The notes beneath the pieces are model-generated. The model had not been told where the DNA came from. It worked only from the letters and a program-made list of their open reading frames with translations, and made no database searches. The translations under genes were made by a program, and so were the position numbers. Source: Seriola aureovittata (taxonomy: Eukaryota; Chordata; Actinopteri; Carangiformes; Carangidae). From it: a stretch of DNA of 64,000 bases. Positions within the stretch are counted from its first letter, which is position 1. Every line of letters starts with the position of its first letter. Positions 1-12,412 of this stretch are shown in pieces. The DNA lies in the NCBI RefSeq assembly GCF_021018895.1, contig NC_079380.1:2600736-2664735 (forward strand), read 5' to 3'.

Positions 1-73
1 TAAAGGAGAGGGGCGTCTGTTTGGCTGCAACACCAAAAGACTGTCATAAACCCCTAAACACCCCCCACCACAA

Positions 74-112
<39 letters not shown>

Positions 113-2190
113 TGATGATGAGTGCATTCATTAGAAGCGTCGTCATCCGTCCATTAGGAGCTTGTGAAGCCGCTGAGGTTCCTGTGTTTGTCTCTGCACC
201 AAATGACCCTGATAGACACAGAGTCTGCAGGATCTCTACTTCCCCTCCGACTCCTCACATGATGCAAACATTTACAATAATGCAGTTAGAACAAAGTTGT
301 AGAAGCACAAGTTGTAAAAGTTTCCTTTTGATTGATTGTCCATGCAAAAGAAGCCAAAGCTGCAAAACTGTGACCTAACAGATGAGTAACAGAACACTAA
401 TAGTAGATATCACAGAAATATCACTGGCAGTCAGTTATAATTTGCAAGAAGTGTGTAAAAAGCAAACGTGCATTATTGAAGTTTTCAACACTTGCTGCTG
501 CTGTTATCTTTGTGGTCGCAGGAAAGGTTGTAGCTCAGCATTTTAGAACTGTTGAGGTCAAATTCCTCTTGGTGCAACTCCACCCCTCTAAAAGTTTTTT
601 TGACTAGCCACCAACATATTTTCATAAAAATTCTGGTATTTATTAATTTGTCACATTTAGCTGTTAACATATCTTTTGTAATTTGTCTCAATTTTATTTT
701 ATTTTTCCTGATAATTAAAAAAAAATTATGAAATCAAGCAAAGGCTGCTGGTGTAATTGTAGTAATTTGAAATTCCCGGAGAGTCTCCCTGACCTCTGTC
801 TTCAGTGCTAGCTCTGGCCCTTGTTAGAATACTAGTAGCCATATGTTTTACATTATCAGTGCAGTACAGCTACTGTTAAAATCAAGAGAGCTTTTTCCAG
901 TAGCAGGAGCAGTAGTTCCAGCTGGATTAATAGGGTCGTAACGCTGGCACCAGAACTTGTCTCTGTAACACTTAATTTTAACATCCCTATTAAGAATTTA
1001 TAAGCGGTGCACACAAATAGCTTGTAACACACTGTAAAGTAGTTGTGAACAAATATAAGGCACTTTTTTTACAGGAGTTTATTAATGTAGCTAATAATCA
1101 ACAAATATAACAGCTACTATCAAACATCTGTAACCAGTTCATAACCAGTTTATGGAAGCTTGATAAGTCAGTATAGTGCACAGTCTATGATGTGTAACTA
1201 CACACATAAATAAAGTGTGTATCTATTAACAGTTTAGACTCATGTAGGTTTAAAACAAATCGTATATCATATATGATATATATGATATAAGATGATGTTT
1301 AGATGCCAGATGTGGCAGGTGAGGTTGCAGTAAGGTTTTGCAGTACCTGTACTGTATGTGCAGCAGCAGCAGTACGAACAGTGAAAACAAACAGAGCAGC
1401 CTCGGTATAAAGAAGCAGAAATGTGATGAGCACAGCTGAGAGCAGCTTCGCTCCTTCACCCTGCTGTGCGGGGCCCGGCCAATGAGGCCTCAGGATTTAA
1501 GCAGATTTAGGCTCAGGCCCCAACAAAGCCATCCCATAAACCATCTGTGGAATTACGGCAGATGATTGTGATACTTCTCTGAAGTCTATAGCCGGGGCTG
1601 GAGCTTCATTAAATCCAGAAGCCCCAGGTCTGTGCTGCAGGGGCTCCCCTCTCAGCCCCGCTCGCCCAGGGAAGAGGAGGAGGAGAGAAAGAGCCTCACA
1701 CACCGACACATGTTCACATCAGGCTGTAGATGTGCAGTTATGAAGGCAGAGAAGCACCAGAGGGAAGAGAAGGACATTCAGAGACCCAGCTGTAGGTGTA
1801 GTAACAAAAGACAACATTTCATTCTTGCACAAACATTTTCTCTTAAGTGCATTAGCTGAGGAAGGTTAGTTACATGAGTAATATTTGGCAATCAGACGTA
1901 GAAACAAAAGATCTGTCAGACGCAGATATGTGGAGAATTAACAAGAGCAGAAAAGTATTTCTTCAGGTTCCAGTAGCTCTCTTTAAGGAAAGAGTCCTGC
2001 TTAATGATCCATATACTGTTCATATAAACAATCCGAAATGACCATGTGTCTGTGAGATGATCGGAGTTTGCACCAACACAAACCTGGATCAGGAGTAAAG
2101 TCTTTATTTAGCCTGTTTCTAATAACATTCCTGTAATGTGCAAATCACTGGTCTGGAGTCAGTCTTTGAAGGTGGTTATATTAACACCCC
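1..2190. other. Intergenic 5' flank (b9a-b8a spacer, part)
   Basis: No coding exon is visible. The stretch is AT-rich unique sequence with a (CA)n tract at 75-110. A more GC-rich block at about 1460-1700 contains CCATCCCATAAACC, a CDX/HOX-like ATAAA core. Nothing resembles a Hox exon, a tRNA or a microRNA hairpin. It is presumably spacer downstream of hoxb9a, which would lie off the left edge; that is inferred from cluster order only. Confidence 0.6.
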
Positions 2191-2192
2191 TC

Positions 2193-2203
2193 CACACGCA
2201 CAC

Positions 2204-2273
<70 letters not shown>
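2193..2273. repeat. (CA)n microsatellite
   Basis: About 80 bp of CA dinucleotides with a few CG interruptions at the left end. A short (CTG)n run follows at 2431-2458. Confidence 0.97.
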
Positions 2274-2275
<2 letters not shown>

Positions 2276-2279
2276 CCCA

Positions 2280-2892
2280 TCTTCCTTCCTCTGTAAGAAT
2301 ATCCCAAATGTGAGGTGAAGGAAAATCCAGATTGTCTCATTGTTCAGTGATTTAGCAGCTGAACTTGGTGCAGGTCTCATCCTTTCAGTGATATTTTCAA
2401 AAACTAATTGGGCTGCTGAAGATGAGCCACGTGCTGCTGCTGCTGCTGCTGCTGCTGGCAAAATTCATATTTCAACCCAAGCAAACGTGGCCAATCCAAT
2501 ATGTCTTCACTTTATCCTCTCATATTAAAACTGAGTCCACAGATAATAACTGGCTTCACTGACACACTCTGGGTGGATGTTAGAGTGCAGCGGGCCCAGA
2601 GCAGCTCTCCCCTGTCCCCCACACTGAATGAGCTGTTTTACACAGCACAGCTTCTATAATTCATCAAGCAGCAGAGAATATCATTCATATTCATAAATTT
2701 TCTCAAAGAGAGTTATGGTCCCACTGATACAAACCACTGTATGGATCAGATCACATCAGCCATTCTGGACTCATTAACAGTTGGAGAGGAAGCCAGAGGC
2801 TGCTGCAGCTCCGCACATGTTACAGCTGCTTCTGACCGGACAGGAATACAATAATATAACAACAACAACAACAACTATTATCATTATTGTTG

Positions 2893-2969
<77 letters not shown>

Positions 2970-2993
2970 GCTGTTATTATTATAATTATTATA

Positions 2994-3032
<39 letters not shown>

Positions 3033-3478
3033 GCTGTTATTATTATAATTATTATAATTATTATTATTATTATTATGTGTTAAGGCTTCCTGAGACTTAG
3101 TAGATAATAATGATAATAATAAAATCATGGTAGCAGAAAATAGTAATAATAAAATAATAACAGCATGTACATGTGTTACATACTGGGAAGAAAAAAGTGA
3201 CAGCATGTAAATATATAAATTACAATTATTAATTGAATATGCAGGTTACAGATCTTTCATATCTGCACAAGGAAAACAAGAGATAATAAAAAATAATAAT
3301 AAATAAATAGATAAAAAACAGCTTAATTTCCTATAGATTTATTTATTTATCTACACAATATTCAGAATAATGTAAAACTATTTTATAGTAATTTCAGCTG
3401 TTTATGATCATGACTGAAAATAAAAACACAAGTAAAATAGGTTGTGATGCTAAAATGCCTAAAATTGTACACTACAAC

Positions 3479-3511
<33 letters not shown>

Positions 3512-3968
3512 TATTTTGGAGGTACAAATAATAATTGAAGAAACAGTGAGGAGTAAAGGTTTCAGCTTGTCTCAGACAGTTTCATATCATCTGCCGTGAA
3601 GCTCGCCCCTGTTGGGCCATTACTTTGAAAACCGTTAAGGCAGCGGCGCGAACACAACCCAACGCTCCGTTTCTTCCAAATGATTCACATCCATCTGCAT
3701 TCACAGTAGTTGTGTTTCAAAGCCACAAATCTCAGACGCGTTTGATTTCTCGGAGTGAGTCACCCGGTGGAGCTCCACAGCAGAGATGAGGCTCCCCGCA
3801 TTTATTTCTTCTGTAATTGTAAAACCACAAGTGGACTGCGCCGGCCACATCAGGCCGCCGGGGTTTGTTTGTTTTGTTTGTTTTATTTTATTCTTCTCTG
3901 GAAAAAAAATCTGATAGTATTTGTCCCTTTAGGCCAATAAAGCTCCAGCAGCTTTCTCTTTCTCTTCC

Positions 3969-4004
<36 letters not shown>

Positions 4005-4112
4005 TCTTTCTCACGTCAGTTGTTTTGCACACTTTGTATTTCCAACAAGGAAACAAACAGCACGAGAGGAGCAGGATGTGCTACACGCACCGGGTGTCTC
4101 GAGCTCACGGGT

Positions 4113-4144
<32 letters not shown>

Positions 4145-4297
4145 AGGGTGGCGGGTATTGGGTGGAGGCCGAGGGATGCGGGAGCGGATGCGTGCGGGTT
4201 GAAAGAAGCCGCCGCCGCCGCCTGTTGTAAAAACAGCAAAGAGGAAGAAGGAAGAGAAAAAGAGGAGAGAGAGGAAAAGGGATTGAATGCGGTGCGG
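2280..4297. other. Intergenic, microsatellite-rich
   Basis: Noncoding. It holds a long (ATT)n tract, an (AAT)n tract at about 3478-3510, a CTC/CTT pyrimidine tract at 3956-4016 and poly(A) at 4111-4142. Unique sequence at about 3560-3860 is more GC-rich with several CpGs and could be conserved, but I cannot test that here. Confidence 0.6.
2857..3076. repeat. (ATT)n compound microsatellite
   Basis: About 220 bp of ATT trinucleotides, preceded by AAC units and interrupted by GTT and TAATTA variants. Two internal blocks look like near-copies of each other, each an ATT run followed by TGCTGTTATTATTATAA. This suggests internal duplication of the array. Confidence 0.95.
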
Positions 4298-4345
4298 CGC
4301 AATAAAAGAATATGACGGCAATAAAAGTTTATAGCGTATAAATTT
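4298..4345. promoter_or_regulatory. Candidate CDX/posterior-HOX site cluster
   Basis: GCAATAAAAG occurs at about 4299-4308 and again at about 4318-4327. TTTATAG follows at 4328-4334 and GTATAAATTT at 4336-4345. (G)CAATAAA is the CDX and Hox9/10-type recognition core. Four such cores within 50 bp, 5.6 kb upstream of hoxb8a, make a plausible trunk/tail enhancer core. Function is inferred from motif density only. Confidence 0.4.
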
Positions 4346-4800
4346 CTGAAGGTTAAGAACTAAACGGCTGTAAAGCAAACACGCCGAAAGAAAGAGAAGG
4401 GGGGAGCGGGAAGATATACTCAGAGAGAGGAAATATTAGAGGGAAAGTTTCAAATCCCCCTGCTTGATCATTTATTTGGGAGGTTATAATGGGATTGATA
4501 GAGGAGGCAAATATTAGTGTAAAGCTTCCACTGGCTTCACTTGTTGGACTCTTCACCCTCCAGAGAGGCAGAGGATGATGGAAAGACCGGGGTCTGCAGA
4601 GAATATGACAGGAATTTGTGTTTAGAGAGACAGAACCAACAGTGGTGGGATTCTGCTCCTTTCATTTTGTGCTACTTTTGTGGAACAGAGGGCGAGCCTC
4701 CTTCCTCCTCCTCCTCCTCCTTCCTCCTCTTCTTTTCAGCTTTGGGAGTTTTATGGTTTTGTAGCCGTTTGGCTGCATGGGGGTAATTTTGCAGGGTGGT

Positions 4801-4802
<2 letters not shown>

Positions 4803-4850
<48 letters not shown>
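4803..4850. repeat. (GT)n microsatellite
   Basis: Pure GT run of about 47 bp, with a shorter imperfect tail to 4865. Confidence 0.97.
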
Positions 4851-4851
<1 letters not shown>

Positions 4852-5215
4852 CTCTGTGTGTGTGTTTATTGTCTCCTGCCTGAACTCCCTTTGTCTCTCT
4901 CAGATGCATCCTTACAGCTCCTCCTCCCCAAAAACACCCAAAACACACCCAGACAGAGGGGCCGTCAGACAGGGTGAGCTGTGGTTGGCTCCCAGGCTTC
5001 TTTTCCGGGCCTGAAGGGCACAGCGGGGGCCCTCTGGTGTAAACATCTTGTCCACATGATGTTGAACCTTCTGCTGAAACACGGAGGAACCTTGAAGCGG
5101 GGTTTGGCCTGTGCGCTGGTACAGGGTTCAGAGACCCACAGGCTGAAACTGAGGATCTGAGCTGCAGTGACTTCACATGATGGTAACAACCGCCTTCACT
5201 GACTGTTTACAGCCC

Positions 5216-5660
5216 ACACACACACACACACACACACTCACATGTTACCCACTAACAGAAAAGAAACGATCATCTGTGGTAACAAAGCGGGTCTGTGCAG
5301 GTTGAACTGGACTTCGCAGATACACACAGCTTCCATTCACTTATTCACATTCGTTTTTTTGATTGTTTCTAACATCAGTGTTGCGTGTGACAACATTTCA
5401 GGAACGTCTATAACGCAGCCAAAAGAAAGACATATAGGTCTAAATATAATAAACACAAAACAATATTTACCGTTTTTATTATTTATCTTTTGTAGGCTTA
5501 GAATTAATATTGTAGACCCATTGCATTTCTATTATCTCATTTGGTTTTATGACTGTATACATACATACACACACACACATACACACACACATAGGCCTAT
5601 ATACATGTGCGTATATATATATATATATAAATATATATATATATAGGCCTATAGGCTAAG
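5216..5660. repeat. CA and AT microsatellites
   Basis: (CA)n at 5216-5238, CA with TA interruptions at 5560-5592, then an (AT)n block at 5611-5643. The AT block is flanked on both sides by the palindrome TAGGCCTA (5592-5599 and 5644-5651). Confidence 0.9.
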
Positions 5661-7640
5661 TTTTTTGTCAGGGTGTGTAATTCTTATTATATTATCATAT
5701 TATATTATATATCAATAGGCTATACTACTTTATACAATTATATAGGCTACAATTATTATTTTATTATTTGTTATTATAGTGTGGGCTATAATGATTATAA
5801 AATATATTACATAGCCTGCAATAGTAACATTATTAGGATGATGACTAAGATTATCATATACAAATCAATACATAAATGCCGGTAAGAGGCGACCAAACAC
5901 CGGAAATAAATGATAAAAAAATACCTATTAATAACGACAAAAGTAGACAATCGAACAAATATGCTTTAAAACGAACATCGATCTCGCGAGAATTGTTTAT
6001 ACACATTATAGTCATATTGATGCAGTGTAATAGGCCTATAAAAAGCGTTGGTATTAGCACTGCTAGCTCTGTGGAGGCTTCTTACTTTGAAGTTACAAGC
6101 AAAAGCGCAAACTGACTTTTTAACAACTGCGCATTTAGCTGATCTTTATTTTGAAGCTATTAGTTTAATTTGCCAGATACAATAGAAAAGCAGCAGCTCA
6201 TTCCAGGTGCTGCTCTTTGTCCACCCATCTGCAGTTTCCAAAGCTTACAGCAGCCTACAGTTCAGACCTGACTGTCTAACAGCGGAGGAAATATATAGGC
6301 TGCTGTTTAAAAGTCATTAAATGTATCAGCTACTTTAGATGAGGTTACCCCCCCCATTCCATTTCCACTCATTCATTTCGATGTAACAGACCTGCACCGC
6401 CTTCATTTCACTTTTTTTTGTAGCACAAATCCCAAACCAGCTCTCACACCCGGCCTCCAATTACAACACGCACTTTCATTTTGAAACAGCTTTTTTACCT
6501 TTATGTGCGGACTTAAATAACCGCAGTCACATTCCAGACCAGCCTCCCCCCTCCTCCCTCTGTGGCCTTACTGCGACTGACCGCTTGATGGCGCGCTTGC
6601 TCCACCGATAAACCAGGACTCGCCTTGACGCTTTGTTGCATTCATGGAAGACACAACACGCAGGGGCTCCTGTAAGGGGGTCAAACTCGCCGTATCCCTC
6701 CTCTTAATGTGTTATAAATGTTTTTGTTTTTTTTAAGAAAACGTGAAGTGATTGTGCGACTTCTCTTTTTGACTTTGCTGCAGAACATCCTGACATTTGA
6801 AGCAGCTTCAAGTCGTTCCACAGCGCACAGGGGATGAAGACAGAGGAAGGGTTGAGGCCTTGGAAAATAATAGCCCATATAGGCGTGCAGGATATGTATA
6901 GGTTGGCAGGAAATGTTTATTTTTCCTGGTGCAAAATTCACACTAAGAACGCACGCACCTCAAACTTTTTGTGGCTCGACTTGGGAGGCTGTACAGGCTC
7001 GGAGCCTATAGGTGGAAAGAATGTGTGAGGGGTAGTGCGCGTGTTTCCCCAGGTAAAGTATGAAAAAGATACACAGAGACCTTTATGTGCAATTCTTTTA
7101 CAGTCAAATTCAGACCCAGCTAAATCCATTCTCTCCACTTTTTAGATGTTTTAATGAGTGTGGCCTCAGAGGAGACGCCAGAGGTGAAATCCAGCCTTTG
7201 ATGCGTCTTCCTGCTCCAAGTGCAGGAGGATCTGCTGCGCAGTTGTTGACTGCTCCAGCCTGTGCGTCTCTAACGCTCATTGAGGCAGTTTGTTGTTTAC
7301 AGGGATGACCTGATAGCAGGCTTTCACGCTCTAATTTAGTGCCTCTTGCTTTGACAGCGGGGATGTGTGGACACTTCAGGCTCCGTGCGAAGTTGGTCAG
7401 AAAATGTGTTAATGTTTTTTTGGGGGGCACCACATTCACATCTCAACAGGCAGACAACAGATCACACAAGAAACGCCTTTATTGGAAGTGTAAAACACGG
7501 CGCGGTGAAGTTTCAATAAGATCATATTCTAGGTAATAAAGTGGGAAAATACTGCGGCAATTACTCCTCTGGAAGTCGGATGTACAATCAGCTGATTTAC
7601 CACAGTCTGTAATTCAAGTGTGCGCTGGCAACATTTGGGC
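5660..7640. other. Intergenic, AT-rich then mixed
   Basis: AT-rich sequence to about 6100 with several TAGGCTA/TAGGCCTA words, then mixed composition. A GC-richer patch at 6480-6660 contains a weak CTCF-like motif. No exon-like open frame with codon bias is present. Confidence 0.6.
6581..6596 (+). promoter_or_regulatory. Weak CTCF-like motif
   Basis: CCGCTTGATGGCGCGC matches the CTCF core CCASYAGRKGGCRSYV at 13 of 16 positions. CTCF sites are known to separate Hox domains in other clusters. This is the weakest of the CTCF-like candidates in the window. Confidence 0.25.
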
Positions 7641-8060
7641 CTCTTGTGCTGGGCTGTTTAATCTAAGTAAATTAAATTCGGATAATGACATATTTATTTG
7701 GAGGACATGAGCGCGCAATAGCTCCAAAGCCAAATCATTTTACCAGAATCAAAAGATGAACTTCTGATTCCTCGCACAGGGCTGCGTGCACTTCCAGCGG
7801 GAGCCCACATCACCAATTCCTCATATCTGATTGATCGGCAGCTCTCAGGCCTGTGGTGAAGACAAATTAAGTCTCTATCAAAGAAGAAATAACTCCACAA
7901 TTGAATTTTTTGGGGGTAATCACTGCACTTCAGGCCATCTTGCTTTTTACGAGCCCCGGCTGTTCTACTAGGCCGAGCTTAACCTTCCCACAACTTACCC
8001 CTCGTTAGAAAAGCCCTCCCTCTACCTCAGCTCAAACAGGGAGGACCGATGCTCGTATGG
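7640..8060. promoter_or_regulatory. Candidate hoxb8a upstream enhancer
   Basis: Unique sequence free of simple repeats. It contains TGATTGAT (7828-7835), the PBX-HOX composite motif, and TATCAAAG (7876-7883), a TCF/LEF motif in reverse orientation. ATTAAATT-type homeodomain cores and an ACCAAT are also present. It lies about 2 kb upstream of the hoxb8a start. PBX/HOX and Wnt input into mid-cluster Hox enhancers is established in general; activity of this segment is inference. Confidence 0.45.
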
Positions 8061-8202
8061 AAAACAGGGCGAAAATGACAATTAAATACCGGCCAACGAT
8101 GAGGCATTTACAGCCTCCGGTCGCGCAAAGGGCGCGTCGTAAAAAGAACACTTCTTGTTTCTCTGCTGCACGGACGTAAACAAGCAAACACTGCCCCTCC
8201 GC

Positions 8203-8304
8203 TTTATGGAGCTTTATAGTTTGTTAAAGCGTTTACGGGTCCTTCCTCCGAGGATATTACCCTCCCCAGTCCTCCTTACACGTTTATGGAGATCACATTT
8301 ATAA
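8203..8304. promoter_or_regulatory. Candidate CDX site cluster
   Basis: Five CDX-like cores in about 100 bp: TTTATGG (8203-8209), TTTATAG (8213-8219), TTTACGG (8232-8238), TTTATGG (8283-8289) and TTTATAA (8298-8304). CDX proteins are known direct activators of Hox8 genes in vertebrates. The position 1.6 kb upstream of hoxb8a fits that role. Confidence 0.45.
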
Positions 8305-8629
8305 AAGTATACCATGATCAGTAAGGATGCGTGCAGGGCCCGGAGCTGAGCAGCAGCAGCAGCAGCAGCCGTCAGGGATGGAGCAGAAGACAGGAGAGGC
8401 TCCAGCTTCAGAGTTTACTTTTAAAACCTCAGTTACATTTATAGACTGGCACTTATTAAAACCGATAGGAAGAACTGGTCCTCCACCCAGTCTCTCTTCT
8501 TCTTTTCCTCAGTCTGTGTCAGCCTCCCTCTCTCCCAGGTTCCCTGACATTTCCAGGCCTCATCTCCAAGCAGCTCCGCTCCCTGCATCAAGGATTCATG
8601 GGGAGAGATGAGAAAGAGCAATTAATGAG

Positions 8630-8825
8630 AGAGAGAGAGAGAGAGAGAGATATGCTCTCGACGATGCGATGCAATACACCCCCCCCACACACACTCACTT
8701 TCACCCCCCCACCCCACACCCCCACTCCACACCCCCCACCCGACCACCACTACCATCATCAACCGACCTCAATCTCAGCTCTACAATAATAAAATCTCCA
8801 TCTCCTTTTGTTTTGGTTGTAAGAA

Positions 8826-8895
<70 letters not shown>

Positions 8896-8896
8896 T
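8630..8896. repeat. GA, C/A-rich and (GT)n repeats
   Basis: (GA)n at about 8628-8650, a C/A-rich low-complexity block at 8677-8750, and a pure (GT)n run at 8828-8894. Confidence 0.95.
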
Positions 8897-8999
8897 CAGA
8901 TGCAAAGCGGCAGACCTCTCATTAACCCATCCAACTCCTGCTTTCATGTTTGATGCTGCGCCTCTTCTTCTTCTTCTTCTTCTTGTTCATCTTCACTCC

Positions 9000-9226
9000 C
9001 TTTGCATCATTATTGGCGCGTGGAGCTCTTTCGATCAGACGCCGGGAGAATATCATCCAGGTTTATACACGCGCGTGCGGGTAAAGGCGCAAAAAGAGAA
9101 GAAAAAAAGTGTAATAGAGTCTATGTGTGTGTGCGTGCGCGCGCTCGTGCACGTTTGTCTATGTGCCTGGAAAAGCCAATGGGACGAAGAGCTGATAATA
9201 GATGCAAATTATCCCTGAAACCGACT

Positions 9227-9272
<46 letters not shown>

Positions 9273-9347
9273 GGCAAGGAGGAGAGAGAGAAATAGAGAA
9301 AGGGGGGGCGCCAGAGAAAGCCAGAGAGAGAGAGAGAGGAAGAGAGC

Positions 9348-9382
<35 letters not shown>

Positions 9383-9909
9383 GGAGAAAAAAAATATGAA
9401 ACAACTCATTTGCAGAGGAGTAAATCACGGAAAAGCCGTTTGAGAGCGCGACAGGGCTCCCGCTTACAGCGCGAACACCGGAATTGTGATGCGCACGAGC
9501 CCTTCCTCCTCTACTTCTTCTTCTTCTTCTTCTTTTTCTTCTTCTTCTTCTTTCCTCTTCTTTTTCTGCTTCTTCTTCGCTGGAGATTTTATGGAATCGG
9601 TGTGATTGTTGTTGTTGTGGTGGTGGTGGTTGTGGCTGGCTGCCGTTACCGTTACTCTCATCGCAACCGGCTCCTCTGTTGTGGCCGTAGGAGGGGGGAA
9701 ACACCACAACAACGGTGACCGACACCGGCGGCAGACCTGCCTCACTTTCTCTCAGTCTCCCTCCCCTCCGTGTCTCTGTGTGTCGGTGTTCCGTTGCCTC
9801 AAACCGCACGACAGAGGCAGAAAAAAAAAAATAAGTGAGAGCCGCCGGTCGCTCTGACTCTGCCGAGCAAACAACTAAAAGACAACAAAAAAAAAACAAC
9901 AACTAAAAG
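9000..9909 (+). promoter_or_regulatory. hoxb8a: hoxb8a promoter and 5' UTR region
   Basis: Immediate 5' flank of hoxb8a. GCCAAT lies at 9175-9180, followed by the octamer ATGCAAAT at 9202-9209, a CCAAT plus POU-site arrangement plausible for a proximal promoter. A CA repeat (9229-9269) and a 100 bp GA repeat (9279-9385) follow. A GC-rich segment and CTT and A-rich tracts continue to the ATG. No canonical TATA box is obvious, so the start site is undetermined. Confidence 0.55.
9229..9385. repeat. (CA)n and (GA)n tracts in the hoxb8a promoter
   Basis: CA run at 9229-9269, then imperfect GA repeats to 9385. A second GA-rich promoter tract lies upstream of hoxb5a (52931-53184). Confidence 0.95.
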
Positions 9910-10342
9910 ATGAGCTCATATTTCGTCAACTCGCTCTTCTCCAAATATAAAAGCGGGGACTCGTTACGTCCGAACTACTACGAGTGCGGTTTCGCGCAGG
10001 ACCTGGCCAGCAGCCGGCCCACCGTGGTGTACGGCCCGGGCTCCGGCGCCACCTTTCAGCACGCTCCGCAGATCCAGGACTTCTACCACCACAGCGCCTC
10101 CACGCTGCCCAGCAACCCGTACCAGCAGAGCCCCTGCGCGGTCACATGCCACGGCGAGCCGGGCAACTTCTACGGATACGACGCCTTGCAGCGGCAGACG
10201 CTTTTCGGGGCCCAGGACGCGGATCTGGTCCAGTACAGCGACTGTAAGCTGGGAGGCGCGCCGGGGCTCGGCGGCGAGGACGCGGAGGGAACCGAGCAGA
10301 GCCCCTCACCGACGCAGCTGTTTCCCTGGATGAGGCCGCAAG
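9910..10342 (+). CDS. hoxb8a: Hoxb8a, exon 1
   Basis: Encodes residues 1-144 and the first base of codon 145. The start [20 protein letters not shown] is the Hox8 N-terminal signature, which fixes the ATG. Further Hox8 motifs include an [10 protein letters not shown] block and a QYSDCKL block. The PBX-binding hexapeptide FPWM is at residues 138-141, in [10 protein letters not shown]. The exon ends at AAG with donor GTGAGG at 10343 (phase 1). Hoxb8 is a nuclear homeodomain transcription factor that acts with PBX/MEIS to pattern the trunk. It is the first of four Hox genes on the + strand. Identification is firm: in teleosts a Hox8 gene followed by Hox7, 6 and 5 occurs in HoxBa. Confidence 0.97.
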
Positions 10343-10884
10343 GTGAGGAAGCGGAGACTGAACTACAAGCTGTTTTCATTTTATCCTTTGCCTTGCTCAA
10401 AGCAAACCGTGCTGTGTTGCCTCTCAGAAGGCGAGCGTCCACGCCAGGAGCAGAGCAGGGACTGTGGGCTCAGATAGAGCAGGAAACACGGGGAGAAAGT
10501 TGAAAGTGGTTTTAAAAGCAGCAATTTAAGGAGGGCATTCAGCGCTTCCTGCGCTCAGAGTGGGAGACAAAAGCACGTTTATGGTTTTATTGGCAGCACC
10601 AAAACTTGTGAATGACTTTTAAGGTTTAATTGCCCTGGTCATATAGTGGGAGAACAGACAGGGAGATGCTGGATAGAAACACCTCCGCACACTGAGAGAC
10701 CCCCGCTCAGAGCAGATGGTGGGAGAGTTGTTGGATGTAGCAGCTACATTTAGACATGCAGCTCTGGCTCGGGTTAAACTTTTACTATTTCTCTTTTTTA
10801 CAACTTTCCTCTGGTCTCCGGGACTGTTGGGCTACACGGTGGTCAGCTCCCCACAGGCTTAAAGAAGGAGGCAGTAGGCAGTGC

Positions 10885-10921
<37 letters not shown>

Positions 10922-11276
10922 GCGAACAAAGTGGAAAGAAGATCTGGACTCGGATTTAGCACCTTCACAGCGTGCGCGAGCTCTAAACTCTCAGGCCTGT
11001 CTGATCCGTCAACTCAAATATCCAAATTATCCCTCCAGCAAATGTCCGTGTGCTGTGGGTCAGATTTAAGATGCTTTGCTTTGTGTCTCATGTGACACGC
11101 AGCCTGTGAATATGGATCAGGCCTGATTGGTTTCACACTCGATCACATTATAAATCACAGCAGAGCGGTGGAAAAAATGTGGGTTTAAAAATTATTTGCA
11201 TTATAGCCGGGTTTATAATTGATGGCTTAAAGCAATACCACAATAAAACTGATTATGCGAGGAGGCATTTTTGTGT

Positions 11277-11325
<49 letters not shown>

Positions 11326-11391
11326 AGAGCAGTGAATGGATTGACATGTATAGTAGCCTATTTTGTTTGAGCCCATATTTCTTGTGTTGTG

Positions 11392-11468
<77 letters not shown>

Positions 11469-11477
11469 TGTGTGTGT
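11277..11477. repeat. (GA)n and (GT)n microsatellites
   Basis: GA run at 11277-11328 and GT run at 11391-11477, both inside the hoxb8a intron. Confidence 0.97.
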
Positions 11478-12386
11478 AAAGTTTATTGCTTATGTTCCTG
11501 GCGGTATTTTTGGTTATTTCTTTATATTTTGAAGTGGGTCTGTAGACCATGTTCTGGACTTTTGTAGTTTCATGGTTATGATCATGATAAAATATAAAAC
11601 AAATAAGAAATAAAGATCAAAGAGCTGCTTTCCTTTCACGCACCTGCTTCGCCAACAGTAATAATAGTTGATAATTTACTATTTACGTGCGGTTTTAGAA
11701 GATATGGACTTTTCCTGCAGCGCTTCCTGCTCACTACCTTCCAGTCGTGTGTTGCTACTTGTGCATCTGTATTGAAGCTTTCCTGTTTTTGCTGCCTATA
11801 AATTGGAATTATTTACATCTTAAAAACCACTGTGTAGATTTCCCTTGCACTTGTCTCCCCCCGCTCCCCTGTGGATGTCGCGGCTGTGACCGGCCACGCT
11901 CATGCAGGCGCGGGGCAGAAAACGACTTTAACAGGGGTTTATGCCTTTCATTAACAGCGATTAATCCGTATATTCATAGTTTTCAGAGCGTAAAGTTGGG
12001 TTTGACCCTGGTGCAGGCAGCTCTGATCATCCGGTGGCCGAGAAAAAGTGAAGTCAAAACAGGAAAGCAGGCGTGTCAAACCGCGCAACTGTGCGCCGCT
12101 ACGGTCCAGGAATGCTTTGTGTGCGCGGGGGTTACAGCCCCTGCACGGTTCGATGGGGGATTGTCCTTTTCTCAGTGCCAGGATTTATTACTTATAATAG
12201 CAGAAAAAGGCGGATGAGCTTTTATGGGTGAAACGGGAGGATGGAGCACAGCGGCGGATGGTTATCACGTTTACCTCGGAAATTTCCCTTTAATGAGGGG
12301 GTAGATTTCATAATTTGTATTATAAAGAGGAATCTCACCGGTTCCCACACCTCCGCACCTTTTTATGTTATAACCTCAGTACTGGC

Positions 12387-12412
12387 GGGGGGGGGGGGGG
12401 GGGGGGGGGGGG
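12387..12412. repeat. Poly(G) run, 26 bases
   Basis: Uninterrupted G run in the hoxb8a intron, capable of forming a G-quadruplex. Confidence 0.95.

Noticed and set aside
1..9900. mir-196 or hoxb9a exon 2 at the left edge
   Set aside because: No TAGGTAGTTTCA core and no homeobox sequence upstream of hoxb8a in this window.
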